A DNA stretch of 64,000 nt from Moesziomyces globuligerus (lineage: Eukaryota > Basidiomycota > Ustilaginomycetes > Ustilaginales > Ustilaginaceae): NCBI GenBank assembly GCA_030849465.1, contig JARVLF010000003.1, positions 124,001-188,000 of the forward strand. The letters run 5' to 3'. A program made the translations under genes and the position numbers. Position 1 is the stretch's first letter. Every line of letters begins with the position of its first letter. The notes under the pieces were generated by a model, which was not told the origin of the DNA, did not search any database, and was given only the letters and a program-made list of their open reading frames with translations. Positions 1 to 10,840 of this stretch are shown here, in pieces.

Positions 1-1240
1 GGCGGGCGGCTCCATGGAAGGCGCCGCGCGCCTCTCGCGCGACAAGTGCGACATCGCCATCAACTGGGCCGGCGGTCTGCACCATGCCAAGAAGGGCGAG
101 GCGAGCGGATTCTGCTACATCAACGACATTGTGCTCGGCATCCTCGAGTTGCTGCGCTACCATCCGCGCGTGCTGTACATCGACATCGACGTGCACCACG
201 GCGACGGTGTCGAGGAGGCCTTCTACACCACCGATCGCGTCATGACGTGCTCCTTCCACAAGTACGGCGAGTTCTTCCCGGGCACCGGCGAGCTCCGCGA
301 CATTGGCATCGGCAAGGGCAAGATGTACTCGTGCAACTTTCCGCTGCGCGACGGCATCACGGACGAGTCGTACAAGACCGTCTTTGAGCCCGTCATCTCG
401 CAGATCATGCAGCACTACCAGCCTTCGGCGGTGGTGTTGCAGTGTGGATCGGATTCGTTGGCGGGGGATAAGCTGGGATGTTTCAACCTCTCGATGCGCG
501 GGCATGCCAACTGTGTCGAGTACGTCAAGTCGTTTGGCCTGCCGCTGTTGCTGTTGGGCGGTGGAGGGTATACGATGCGCAACGTCTCGCGCGCCTGGGC
601 GTTTGAGACAGGGTTGGCTGCTGGGCAGGAGTTGAATCCTCAGATTCCGGTCAACGAGTACTACGAGTACTTTGGGCCTGATTATCGGCTCGACGTGAGG
701 CCGAACAACATGGAGGATCTGAATACGCGCGAGTATCTGGACAAGATCAAGATCCAGGTGTTTGAGAACCTGCGTCAGACGGCGCATGCTCCTAGTGTTC
801 AGGGACATGTGGAGCCTAGGAGTATTGCGGAGCAGCTGCATTTGCAGAATCTGACGGGGGGGGAGGAGGAGGCGATGGATTTGGCAGACAAGAATGGGTT
901 GCAGGCGTTGGAGGATGGGGATCCGGATCAGAGGGTCGTGCAGAATCAGGCTTTCCGTGATCATGCAAGCGGTGGTGACGATCAGCTCGATTCAGAACCA
1001 AACCCCAACCCAGGTAGAGTCAACGATGCCCATGCAGTCTCGATCCACAAACCAAACCCACACGCTACCGATGCCACCTTGGACGACCACATCGAATCAA
1101 AGTCGCTCGAAAAACTCGCCGCCCGAATCGACCCTCCCCAACCCTCCCCCCCACTGCCAGAATCAGCACAACATTCACATCCCCCACAACCCCCTTCACA
1201 CCCACATCCCCCATCCGCTAACATGGACCTAGACGCCTAA
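1..1240 (+). CDS. RPD3: Class I histone deacetylase, Rpd3 type (5' truncated by window edge)
   Basis: Removes acetyl groups from histone lysine tails with a Zn2+-dependent catalytic core; the family works in nuclear Sin3-type corepressor complexes. The frame is open from the first bases ([11 protein letters not shown]), so the N-terminal ~130 residues lie outside the window and the internal ATG at 14 is not a real start. Visible core motifs are [11 protein letters not shown] (tandem catalytic histidines), [22 protein letters not shown] (metal-binding Asp/His), [26 protein letters not shown] and [16 protein letters not shown]. Spacing and sequence fit Rpd3/HDAC1-2 rather than class II Hda1. 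In U. maydis an Rpd3-type enzyme is called Hda1, so names can confuse. The C-terminal ~130 residues are low-complexity and acidic, then Pro/His-rich. The coding sequence turns from G/T-rich to C/A-rich wobble positions after about 960. It converges on the GYF gene with a 173-bp gap. Confidence 0.95.
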   Translation, partial: AGGSMEGAARLSRDKCDIAINWAGGLHHAKKGEASGFCYINDIVLGILELLRYHPRVLYIDIDVHHGDGVEEAFYTTDRVMTCSFHKYGEFFPGTGELRDIGIGKGKMYSCNFPLRDGITDESYKTVFEPVISQIMQHYQPSAVVLQCGSDSLAGDKLGCFNLSMRGHANCVEYVKSFGLPLLLLGGGGYTMRNVSRAWAFETGLAAGQELNPQIPVNEYYEYFGPDYRLDVRPNNMEDLNTREYLDKIKIQVFENLRQTAHAPSVQGHVEPRSIAEQLHLQNLTGGEEEAMDLADKNGLQALEDGDPDQRVVQNQAFRDHASGGDDQLDSEPNPNPGRVNDAHAVSIHKPNPHATDATLDDHIESKSLEKLAARIDPPQPSPPLPESAQHSHPPQPPSHPHPPSANMDLDA

Positions 1241-1413
1241 ACCCCCCTCTGTACCCTCTGCACCACTACCCCCCTGTCCCGACAAATGTATTCCCAATCC
1301 GCGCACTCGAACCCTGACTTGCTCCCACACCGCACTCGCGAGCTACGCTGCCAAGCAAAGGCAGGAAAAAAAAGATGGAGATTGCAACCCGAGGCGTGTG
1401 CGCGCGCCCGAGT

Positions 1414-4349
1414 TTAGGTGCGCTTCTTGGCCTTGCTCTTGACGACCTTGAAACCCGCGTCGTGCTGGGCGGGTTTGGGCTGAGCGGCCGAGTTAGCGAG
1501 TTTGAGTCCGAATGGCGAAGCCGGCGGGTTGCTGTTGGTCTTTGCGCCAAAGCTGCCCATGCCCGCCGCAGGAGCGCTACCCCACCTGCTCGCGCCGCCC
1601 GCCTGGGCCACACCGCCTCGGCCCTGAACGTCCATCTTGCGCTTGGCGACAAAGTCGAGCGCGAATCTGCGGCCGTCGAGCGTGCTGCTGTTGGCATAGA
1701 CGGTGTCGGCGATGATCTCGATCACGTCGGCGCTCGGATCGAGCGGGAACTGGAGGAGCATGTCGATGAAATCGTCCGTCTTGATCGTCAGCCCCTGCAG
1801 GTTGTCTTTGCAGTAGCGGATGAATTCGGGCGAGGGCGCGTTCGGATCCAACGGCCTCTTGACCGCAGAGAGCGACGTAGGCTGGCTCGCCACTCGGCTC
1901 GCGGGCGACGGAGACGCCGGCGCCGGAGCCGCTTTCCCTCCCACCACACTCCACGCACTCGAGCCCGAGGCCGGGACCACGCCCGTGCTCGCCGAACTCG
2001 GCGTGCGCACCGCCACCGCCGGCCTCGCCGCCATCGGCGACGATGCAGCCGGCACGGGCGCACTCGGCGTCGTCGGCTTGCCGCTCGCACCCACCACGGA
2101 CCACGCGCCTCCGCTGCTCGACGTCGACGTCGTCGTCGTCGGCGCCACCACGCCGTGCAGCGTCGCCGACGCCGTCCGGCTCGCCGAATCCGCATAGCCC
2201 TTGCGCGCCGCGGCCGCCTGCGCCGTCTGCTGCGCCTTGAGCTTTTCGGCGCGCTTCCGCTCCTCCTCCTGGATCTCCATGAGCGTCTTCTTGGGCGCCG
2301 TCTTGCCCGCGTTCCACGCCGGCGCAGCAGACGCCCCGCTGCCCGCCTCGCTCGCCGCCGGCGTGCTCGCCTTGGCAGGCGCCGAGGCCAGCCCCCAGCT
2401 GAGCGTCGTCGGCAGCTCGTCGGCCGCAGACGGCGAGGCCGCCATACGTGCGCGCGCCGCCGCCTTTTCGGCTGCCCGCTTCGCCTCGGCTCGCTTCGCC
2501 TCCGCCTCCTGGATCTCGCGCAGACTCGGGCCGGTCGGCTGCGCCGCATCCTCCTTGGCCGCCCATGGCGCCGGTCGGCTGGCGGCAGGCTGCGTCTCGG
2601 ACGCGCCGCCGTCGAGCCAGTCCGAGAGCGGCGCCTGCGCGACGCTGGTCGTCGACTCTGCGTCCTTGTTGCGGCGGAACTGCTCCTGCGAAACCACGCG
2701 CACGTTGCCCGCAGCGTTGGTGCGCGCAGCCGCCGCAGCTCGCTGGGCAGGCTCACCACTACCAGGGACCGGACGAGGAGATTCGGCACTCGGTCGAGGC
2801 AGCGCGGACCGCGGCTCGCGCTTGGCCTCCTTGGTGCGATGCGTGGGCAGCGTGAGCGCCGGCATGCCCGACAGCTCGGGCTCCGAGGCGAACTCGACCG
2901 CTTTGGGGCTTTGCGGCCACAGCTCCTCCGGGCGCGGCTCGCCCGTGGTGAACGCCTCGGGCGGCGGGATCTCGGTCACGGCCGTCTTGGCCGCCTGGCT
3001 CGCCGGCTTGGCCTCCGCTACGGCAGCAGCGGCAGCGGCAGCGCCATTCTGCGCCTCCCTCTTGGCCTCCTTCTTCGGCGGCGTAGCAGTCTTGGCTTGA
3101 CTGACCTCCTGGATGGGCTCGATCGCAGGCTGATCTTCGGCCGCGCGGGCGTCGACGGCGGGGACCGAATCGACGTGAGGCTGCTGCTCTTCCTGAGCTG
3201 GCGCGGGAAAGGCGTTTTCGAACGTCCTGTGCTGCTCGGACCTCTGCTCCGCGAGCTGGCTAGTCGCGGCTACATCCTGCTGGGGCGCCGGCGACCTTGC
3301 TCGGCGCGGTGTGCCGATGGGATCGGCCGCCTTGGCCGCCTCGGTGCGCGCGATGGCCTCGCCGAAGTCCATCTCGCGGTGCGCGACGCCGGGCGTGGCG
3401 GCGCCATAGTTCCAAGGCGCCTGCTGCTCGCCCCACTGGCCCTGCATCTGCCTGTTGCCGCCGCCGAGGTTCGAGTCGAACTGCGCACGCGGCGTGAGCG
3501 ACGCCTTGTTGGCCCACGGGCTGCCCGCCTGCTCGAACGCCTGCCTCTGCTGCTGGTTAAAGCTGTCGAACGCGGCTCGGTCGTTGACGAGCGGGCTCTG
3601 GTGGCCGCCCATGCCGACGTCGCCGAACTGGCCCAGGCCCGAGTGGCCGAGACCGCCCCAGTGCGAGGGCGTCATGGCTGCCTCCTGGGCCCAACCCGAG
3701 CGGCCTAGTCCGCCACCAAAGCCGTCGAGCTGGCCGAGACTCATGCCGCCGGGCCCACGCGTGGCGGCAGCCGCAGCGGCCGCAGCAGCAGCCCGCTGCT
3801 CGTGCAGCTCGCGCTCGCGAAGGATGGAGATGAGGTCGTCCTGGTTGCGCGGTCGCGCATCGAAGCCCGCCTGGCCACTGGCAAAAATGTCCGAGCCACC
3901 AAAGGGCGACGGAGCACCGTTGGCCAGACCGCCGAGCGCCAACGAAGCCGGCCAGCCCTGCTGCCTGGCGGTCTGACCCGACCAGGGGCGGTTGGCGTCA
4001 AAGGCGTCGCTGAAGCGGCTCTGCTCGGCACCCATCAACGAGTCTCCGCCGATGCTGGTGTCGTAGGCAGGCCTGGGCGGATCGGGACGGTGGAGCCAGT
4101 TGGAAGGCGGGATGATGAAAGGCTGGAGTGCGTTTCCGACCGCCGCCACGACCTGGGCGAGCGGCTTGAAGTCGGCATCCTCCTGGCGCTTGATGAGGAG
4201 GTTGTCGGCAAAGTACTGCTGGGAGTACCAGTCCTGCATCATGAGGCTGCTGAATGGACCCTGGACGTTGCCGGCCATGTCTCGGTAGAGCCACATGGCG
4301 GATTCGGGCGACCAGGGTGCAGCCTGCATGGGCGGCTGGAGCGAGTGAA

Positions 4350-4392
<43 letters not shown>

Positions 4393-6156
4393 GTGCTCGA
4401 ATTGCCTGGGGTCGTTGGATCGGAGCAGGTCGTCTGCGTTGGCGGCCAGCTGGTCAGAAGGCATCGTCTTGTCGGCACTAGCAAGGCCGGGGCTATCGTC
4501 GTCGTCGAGCTTGAGGGAGCCGAGCACGGCGGAAGCCTGCTGCGCCAAGTCGGGATCGTCGCTGCCGAGCGCGCGGTCTGCTGCGCCCGAAATTGCGTGG
4601 GTGGGATCCTCAGTCAGCGCGTCGCTCTTCTCGGCCGAAGCGACAGCCGCGCCTGGCGTGCCGGTCGTCGTGACTGCGTCGGCCTTGAAGGCGGCCATGG
4701 CCTGCACGGGCCTCGCCTGGCTCGACTGACGCTCCCTTCTCCTGTCGAAGCCGGTGGATTTTCCGAATCCGATGCTGCCGTCGGAAGGCGGGCCGATGGG
4801 ACCTTCGCCGGGCAGACGGTCCTTGTGACGAGCGAATTTGGCCGAGATGCTGAGCCCTTCAGGATTGCCGCTGGCAACGATGGGTTGAGCTGGCTCCGAC
4901 GTCTGAGTCGCAGTCGCAGCCGCAGCCGCAGCCGCAGCCGCAGCGTTCGGAGGCAACGACACAGAAGGCGTGATCGAGCTATCTGGAGCCACCGAAGCGT
5001 TTCGACCTCTGGCTCGGTTGGAGCTGAATGCCTCGGAGAAGCCCGAGTTGGTGCTGCCGATGGCGCCTGGCTGCGTGCTGCCGCCCTGCGGTGCGCGGCC
5101 CCACGAGCCGCCGAGGTTGTTGGTGTTCGCCGCAGCGCCGTTCTCGTCCGGCGCACCCTTGCCCAGACGAGCGGATCGCGACGAGGGATCGGTGGGGGTG
5201 CCAGCGCCGCCATCGCTGCTGTCCATCCTCTTGCGTGCCGGGGGAGCAACACCGGACAGCACGCCGCCCTGAATACCGCTGAAGCGATCTCGCGACACGC
5301 TGGGAGAGAGGGGACGCGAAGCAGCCGAGCCACCGACGCCAACCAGAGCGCCGCTCGAGGCGCGTTGGAAGAGGCCGGGGCGCTCCTTCTCCGCCTTGTC
5401 CCAGTTGGAGGAGCCGGTGGAGCCAAAGCCGCCGCTGCCGACGCCGCCCACGCCGCCAACGCCGCCCGTCGAGCTGCCCGAGGTGGAGCGAGCATTGAGG
5501 CCGCGAGGCTCGTTGCCTCCGAGGCCGGGGGAGAGCGGTCCGCCGCCTACAGCGCCGAACTCGGCAAAGGCAGACGGACGCCGATCGGAGGCGCCCTTTC
5601 TGCGCGAGGTGCTCGTCGCACGTTCAGGGCCCGCGCTGCCGCCGATGGGACCCGGAGGAGCCGCGTCGATGGGCGAGGGTTCTGCGCTGGACGCCTTGCT
5701 GGTGCGATCCGAGCTGTACAGGCTCAGCAGCTTTTCGCGCGTCACCTTGTCCTTGGCGAGCGCGGCCGAATTGCCGTTGAGCAACGCTGCCGAGCCGTCG
5801 CCATCGCCCGCATACGAAGCGTGCTGGGCCGCCGAGACGTGCGTGCCGTTTCGATCCGTGCCCTGCGCCGTGGCCGCCGCCGCTGCTGCTGCAAACGAAA
5901 AGGCGCCCGGCGAGCTCACGGCTGGGCTCATGACGGGCGTGGGACCGGACAGATTCGCCAGACCGCCCGAGCCACCGTTGCGTTTGGCCCCGGCGCCGCC
6001 TCCTGCGCCGGGAGCAGAAGCACCACCGGCGATGGGACCGGAGCCAGGGCTTGTGGCCGAGGCGGGCGTGGACGAGGCGGAGGATTCCTTGCCGCCAGAT
6101 TTGCTGTTGGGGCCCTTGCGCATCCATTCGGGACCGAATTGCATCGAAGTCGCCAT
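1414..6156 (-). CDS. GYF-domain protein (Smy2/Syh1/GIGYF-like)
   Basis: A 1580-residue, mostly disordered protein. A GYF domain lies at about residues 621-680: WLYRDMAGNVQGPF followed by MMQDWYSQQYFADNLLIKR, the W-x-Y-x-D...GPF...W...YF signature that binds proline-rich PPGF/PPGL ligands. Yeast Smy2/Syh1 and animal GIGYF proteins act in mRNA repression, ribosome-collision responses and COPII-linked traffic; which applies here is inference. Near residue 137 the segment TREKLLSLYSSDR resembles the eIF4E/4EHP-contact motif of this family. Residues ~1180-1340 contain Ala/Glu/Lys-rich likely helical stretches. A helical module near the C-terminus (about 1440-1510, SPEFIRYCKDNLQGL, FIDMLLQFPLDPS) precedes a basic tail. 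PolyQ is encoded at 4351-4391 and a polyAla hexamer repeat at 4914-4945. The start at 6156 is the first ATG. No intron is needed. The gene runs toward the HDAC. Confidence 0.88.
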
Positions 6157-7699
6157 GATGGAAGATGGGTCAATGTGTGTGTATCAAGTCAAGAGCAGGC
6201 TGCGAGTGTGGCGGTGTGAGACAAAAGCACGACCGAGCTTTAGGAGTAGCGCGCGATGTGTGTGGGCGGCGGAATGCGATGCAGAGGAGGAGGCTGAAGG
6301 GCTGTCGTCAGGTGTACGAGACGTCGTTGTTGTCTGCGAATGTGACGATGCAGTTGACCGTGTTCTCTAAGGCGAGCGTGCTGGAGCTTGAGGCAACTGG
6401 TTTTTGTGTTGAATGCAGGTGTTGACCGAGAGATTGCGGACGGTCCAGCTAGTTGGGCTAGCTTTGCTGTGCTTGCCGGGGTGGGGCAGGGGAGGCCGAG
6501 CTGATGCAGGTGGTTGAAGGGGAGAAATGAGACGAGCTGGCGTGTCGTGGCGATGCTCGAATGGTGTGTGTGTGAGTGTATGTGTTGTAGTGAGCTGGAT
6601 TGTGCCTTTGTCTGGCCAAGTGGCGATGCGAGATGCTGGAGGTGGTGTGAATGTGCGAAGCCGGACTGCTTGCTTTGCTGAGCGAAGATGATATGCGATT
6701 TGGGAGAAGAAAGGGCGAGTGAGGAGTGCGAAGGCACGAGCAAGAGAGCGAGCGATAGACAAAGGGTCGTGGATGACGAGCAAAGCTGAGAGAGGTGCCT
6801 GGTGCGAGCGTTGGACGCGGCGGAGCGAGTCGAGCTCTTTGGGCTGCGAAGACTCACTCACCACTCTGCCACTTTGGCCTCGAGGCGTGTGAGAAGAGCC
6901 TCGCGAGCGAGATGAGCTTGGCCAGCCGCACTTTCCAATTGGCTGCGCTTTCCTCTCTCTCTCTCTTTCCCTTTCTTTCTCGTCTGTCGCCACGCACGCA
7001 CATTCCCTCGAGCTCCAGCAACGCACGAAAAAAATGGAAAGGAAAATGGAAATAAAACAAAACAAAACGCAAAAAAGGGAAAAAGAGAAAAGAAAGCTCG
7101 TCCGCAGCCCGAGGAAGCCAACACGCGTCACAAGACAGGTGCGCTGGCCAAGCCCGCCTGGTGCCGGTGACGCTTTTTCTTCTTCTGTTCTCATTTGCGA
7201 CGCAGCAACCGCCGTGCTCTCCTTCATCTCGCGGAAAGTGTAGAAAATCATGCCCTTGTCATTTGCCGTCGCTTGGCCAGCATCACCCGGCTTCGAGAAT
7301 GCACCTTTCATCGGCCCAATCACGCTAGGCACGACAGCAACCGCTCTACCATGCGGTTCGCACGCAGACCGGACAGTGCGTTGGTGAAGATGAGCTTTGG
7401 CTTGAGCTGAGTATCTGTACTTGGGCTCGCTTGGACGCCGGTGAGCAGCCTTTGGCTGGTGCAATGACGGGCCGTCGCTGCGGCTTTTCGATCATCCAAA
7501 AAGCGCAAAGGCGTTAGACTTCTGCTTCTCACATCCAGCAGCCAAAAATTCCCAACCCAACGCCGCTCCTAACGATCACCTCTCCGACTTGATCTGCTCC
7601 TCAGCATACACTGCTCTGCATGAGCTGCACGAACGGATGGCGACGGTTCCGATGCACTGTCTATTGCTAGTCTTTTCCCCGACGTACATCGAGATCCAT
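6157..7699. other. Intergenic: GYF promoter/5' UTR and Mdj1 3' flank
   Basis: No convincing gene was seen. The long minus-strand frame across 6367-7464 is low-complexity (Ser/Arg/Thr-rich) and crosses the likely GYF promoter and leader. A pyrimidine tract (CT repeats) lies at about 6953-6985 and an A-rich stretch at about 7027-7096. The interval ends at a possible last exon of the Mdj1 gene, listed separately. Confidence 0.6.
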
Positions 7700-7778
7700 T
7701 CAAGAAGCGGATTTGGCATCCGGCTGGCTCGAACCCGCGTCCGCCTTGGGTGTAGCTGCGTCTGGCTTTTCGGTCGAC
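7700..7778 (-). other. Possible second coding exon of MDJ1
   Basis: Immediately at the MDJ1 stop the minus strand reads CGC AAG TGA GG, in which AA|GTGAGG could be a 5' splice site at 7928. A CTGAA branch-like sequence lies between it and a CAG at 7781-7779. Splicing 7929 to 7778 keeps frame and adds 25 hydrophilic residues beginning STEKPDAATPKADAG and ending SAS, followed by TGA at 7702-7700. Fungal Mdj1 proteins often carry a charged tail after the last helix. Without transcript data the unspliced stop at 7925 is equally possible. Confidence 0.4.
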
Positions 7779-7924
7779 CTGTCTGCCTTGGCATCATCTG
7801 CCATTCCGCCGCGCGTGGGAGAAGAGAGTAGGGAGAGAGAAGTGGTGAGATTTCAGCAATGGTGAAGAAAAGAAGGACAAGCGTGGTGCAAATCTACACG
7901 GGGTGAGTCGTGCCCCTCGCAGCC

Positions 7925-9802
7925 TCACTTGCGGCTCGTCATCCAGTCCCACGTCCGACCGAGCAATCCCCTGTGCTCCTTCTGATCCTGCGTCGGTGGC
8001 GTCGGTTGCTGGGACTGGCCACTATGATCCGCCCCGGACTCAGCCTGAGGCTTAGCCCCGGACGACGGCGAGTGGGTAGAGCCGTGCAGTCCCGCCTCAT
8101 CGGAGCGAGACGAGGGATGGATGGAGAACCTACCTGCAGCACCCTTTTTGGACGCAGCTTTGGCCGAACCCGTCTGCGCCTTGTCCGCAGATGCCGAGCT
8201 GGAATCCGTCGACGAAGACGCCGCTGCCTTGGACGAGCTGCTCGAAGAGCCGTCGGTCTTGCCCGGCTTGGAGTTGGACGCGCTTGCAGTGGATGCGGAC
8301 GAGGAAGCGGTCGAGTTGGCGTCGGCACGCGGCGTAGCTCGACCCTCGACGTCGTCGGCGTACTGCTGGAGGATCTCGCGCTGGCGCTTGGTGAGCGACC
8401 TGGGCATGGATACTTCGAACTGCACCATCAGATCGCCCTTCTGACCGCGGCGCGTAGGCGAGGGCACTCCGCGTCCGGGCAGGATCATCTCCTCGCCCAC
8501 CTGCGTGCCCGCAGGCACGCGCACCTCTACGGGCCCGTCGAGCGTCGGCACACGCACCTTGCCGCCCAGCACCGCCGTATGGAACGGAATCGTCGCCGGG
8601 TAGAAGAGCGTCGAGCCCTGGCGCCTCCAGATCCTGCTCGGCGCCACGTTGATGCGCACGTAGAGCGAACCCGGCGTTCCGGCGCCCGAGAGCGGCACAT
8701 CGCCAAAGCCATCCTTGCGGATGCGGAAGCCGTCGTCGACACCAGCGGGTAGATCGATCTCGACCTCCTTGCGACCCCTCACCCTACCGACGCCATCGCA
8801 CGTGCCGCAGTTGTCGCCCGCAGCCACGGTGGAGCCGGCGCCGCCACACGAGGGGCAGGTGGTGGCCATCTGGAAGCCGCTCTGGATGACAAAGGTGCGC
8901 GTGCCCGTGCCGTTGCAGGTGGCGCAGGTGCTCTTCTTGGCGCCCGGTTTGAGGCCCGAGCCGGTGCAGGTGCCGCAGCGCTCGATTGGGTTGATGACGA
9001 CACGGCGCTTGGTGCCCTTGCACGCCTCCTCGAACGTGAGGTTGATCGTCGTCTCGAGGTCCTCGCCGCGCGCCTCGCCGGCGAAGCCCGCACCGCCGAA
9101 GCCGGGACCGCGCTGCCCCTGTCTGCCTCCGCCGCCAAAGGCGCCGAAGAGGCTCTCAAAGATGGAGCCGGCGTTGCCTGCGTTGGAGAAGCCGCCAAAG
9201 TCCTGGAAGCCTCCGAAGCCGCCCGCGCCAAAGGGCGAAGAGCCGCCGCCTCCGAAAGGGTCGAAGCCGGGTTGACCATCGGTGGTGCCGTACTGGTCGT
9301 AGGCTGCGCGCTTCTTGTCGTCGCTGAGCAGATCGTAGGCGTTCTGGATCTCTACGAAGCGCTCCTTGGAGCCCTTGTCCTTGTTGGTGTCCGGGTGGAA
9401 CTTTTTGGCGAGGTCGTAGTAGGCACGCTTGATGTCCTTGGCGTTGGAATCCTTCTTGACGCCGAGCACCGAGTAAGGGTCCTTGGCAGAGGCGTTGGCG
9501 GCGGCAGAAGACGAGAAGCCTCGTGCGTGTGCGTGCGGCGCGGCGAGAGGATCGCCACACGCAGCGCAGACGAGCTTGTCTGGGCGGCTCGAGGTGGCGC
9601 GCGCGACCGGACGCGCGAGGGTGATGAGCGAGCGGGAGGACGAGGCGCTGCTGTTGGAAGCGTCGGTGCGTGCGAGCGAGGCGCGGTGTTGCGCGGCCAA
9701 GGGGCGGCGCGGGAGGGTGGAGACGGCGCCTGCAGCCGAGGAGGAGGAGGGCGCAAGCGGCGTGAGGCGGACGACGGCGCCTCGAGCTGCCGTCGAAGGC
9801 AT
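7925..9802 (-). CDS. MDJ1: Mitochondrial DnaJ/Hsp40 co-chaperone Mdj1
   Basis: A type I J-protein that stimulates matrix Hsp70 and assists folding of imported and mitochondrially made proteins. 625 residues from the ATG at 9802. Residues 1-100 form an Arg/Ser/Ala-rich presequence ending ARGFSSSAA, a good matrix-targeting signal. J domain about 108-172 with HPD at 136-138 (KKFHPDTN). A Gly/Phe-rich linker follows (FGGGGSSPFGAGGFGGF). The zinc domain has all four CxxCxGxG repeats: CGTCTGSG, CATCNGTG, CPSCGGAG and CGTCDGVG. The DnaJ C-terminal substrate-binding domains follow (DLPAGVDDGFRIRKDGFG; LGGKVRVPTLDGPVEVRVP). The end is a Ser-rich linker and GLLGRTWDWMTSRK. The same frame opens further upstream to 10000, but the added residues do not resemble a presequence, so 9802 was chosen. 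A spliced extension at 7700-7778 is possible. Confidence 0.93.
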   Translation of the reverse strand: MPSTAARGAVVRLTPLAPSSSSAAGAVSTLPRRPLAAQHRASLARTDASNSSASSSRSLITLARPVARATSSRPDKLVCAACGDPLAAPHAHARGFSSSAAANASAKDPYSVLGVKKDSNAKDIKRAYYDLAKKFHPDTNKDKGSKERFVEIQNAYDLLSDDKKRAAYDQYGTTDGQPGFDPFGGGGSSPFGAGGFGGFQDFGGFSNAGNAGSIFESLFGAFGGGGRQGQRGPGFGGAGFAGEARGEDLETTINLTFEEACKGTKRRVVINPIERCGTCTGSGLKPGAKKSTCATCNGTGTRTFVIQSGFQMATTCPSCGGAGSTVAAGDNCGTCDGVGRVRGRKEVEIDLPAGVDDGFRIRKDGFGDVPLSGAGTPGSLYVRINVAPSRIWRRQGSTLFYPATIPFHTAVLGGKVRVPTLDGPVEVRVPAGTQVGEEMILPGRGVPSPTRRGQKGDLMVQFEVSMPRSLTKRQREILQQYADDVEGRATPRADANSTASSSASTASASNSKPGKTDGSSSSSSKAAASSSTDSSSASADKAQTGSAKAASKKGAAGRFSIHPSSRSDEAGLHGSTHSPSSGAKPQAESGADHSGQSQQPTPPTQDQKEHRGLLGRTWDWMTSRK

Positions 9803-10840
9803 GATGTTGATAGGCGGGGGTGAAGATAGGATTTCCGATGGGAGTTGGGGACCGAAAGGAGTGAATGGGATGGGATGTGTGGAGCGAAGAAGAAAGTAGC
9901 GACTACTGCTACAGGACGTCTGGGAATGCCAGAAAAAGTGGAGCTTGCGCCCGAGCGCGGATGTCGGACGTCGGTCTGAAATCGCAGCAGAAATTTCCAC
10001 GCTCGGCTCGCAATCAACTCAGTGTGACAGTCACAGTGTGAGTGTGAGTGCAGTGCAGCCTCATTCGCACGTATCACAGCATGACTCGTTTGAAGCGACG
10101 TCGTTTGAGAGATCGCATTGCTGAAGCAGCAGATGCTTCGGACAAGCCGAGATGGACTCGGCGGAAAGCGAGCTGGGCGGCGATTTGGCCGTGCATTCAA
10201 TGCAATGCAGCAAAGCGCGAGCGAACCTTCGAGATTTTTGGCGGCCACAGAATAGAGGCAGAGAGAGCGGAGGGGCCCGGCTGAGTCGTTCAGATCTTCG
10301 CGGATTTGTCATTTTCAGAGCGCCCACGCCCGCGGCCTGATCGCCGCCCCCGTCAAAAGAGAGAATCAAACATTTGCTTCGAAAATCGATTCGAGCATGT
10401 TAGACTGGGCGAGTTGGCGTCCCGACGCGATGGCGAAACGGCGAGGCGGAAAGCGGCGACGGCTCAACGCGATGGCCGAGCAAAGAGGGCGTCTCGCCGA
10501 CTCGCCCTCTCACCGCCTCTCATCGCGCTTGCGAGCGGCACGCGCCACGCCCATTCGCGATCGAGCCCATACTCTTTGCTCTTCGCCATCGCCATCGCCA
10601 TCGCCATCGCCTTCGCCTTCGCCTCCATCCGCTTTGCTCGCTCCTTTCGGCCCCTTCCTCGTTGCTTTCGGTCTCCTTCTCCTCGTTGCTCGCCAGACAA
10701 GATACCCGTGCCTCGTCTTGGCTTGCCACCCACACGCCTCCTCGTCGCGTCGAGCGCATTCACCCCGCGTCGATTCACCATCCATCCGCCCCCTCACTCT
10801 CCTTCATCCGAGCACGCGTCGTTCGCAACCTGGGCCAAAC
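9803..10840. other. Divergent promoter region between MDJ1 and the AT-hook gene
   Basis: No gene is supported. It holds the upstream regions of both genes. The leader of the AT-hook gene contains a CATCGC-type hexanucleotide repeat at about 10586-10622. The 657-codon frame opening at 10397 continues into the AT-hook protein, but its first 148 codons (Arg/Ser/Pro-rich) look like read-through of leader sequence. Confidence 0.6.

Noticed and set aside
1375..6370. Long plus-strand frames opposite the GYF gene
   Set aside because: Arg/Leu-rich or Pro/Ala-rich shadows with no family features.
6367..7464. A 365-codon minus-strand frame upstream of the GYF gene
   Set aside because: Low complexity, no domain; sits where the promoter and leader should be.
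7700..7760. tRNA T-arm-like GGGTTCGAGCC on the minus strand
   Set aside because: The flanking bases do not form a 5-bp T stem and no acceptor or D arm could be placed; the stretch fits better as a coding exon of MDJ1.
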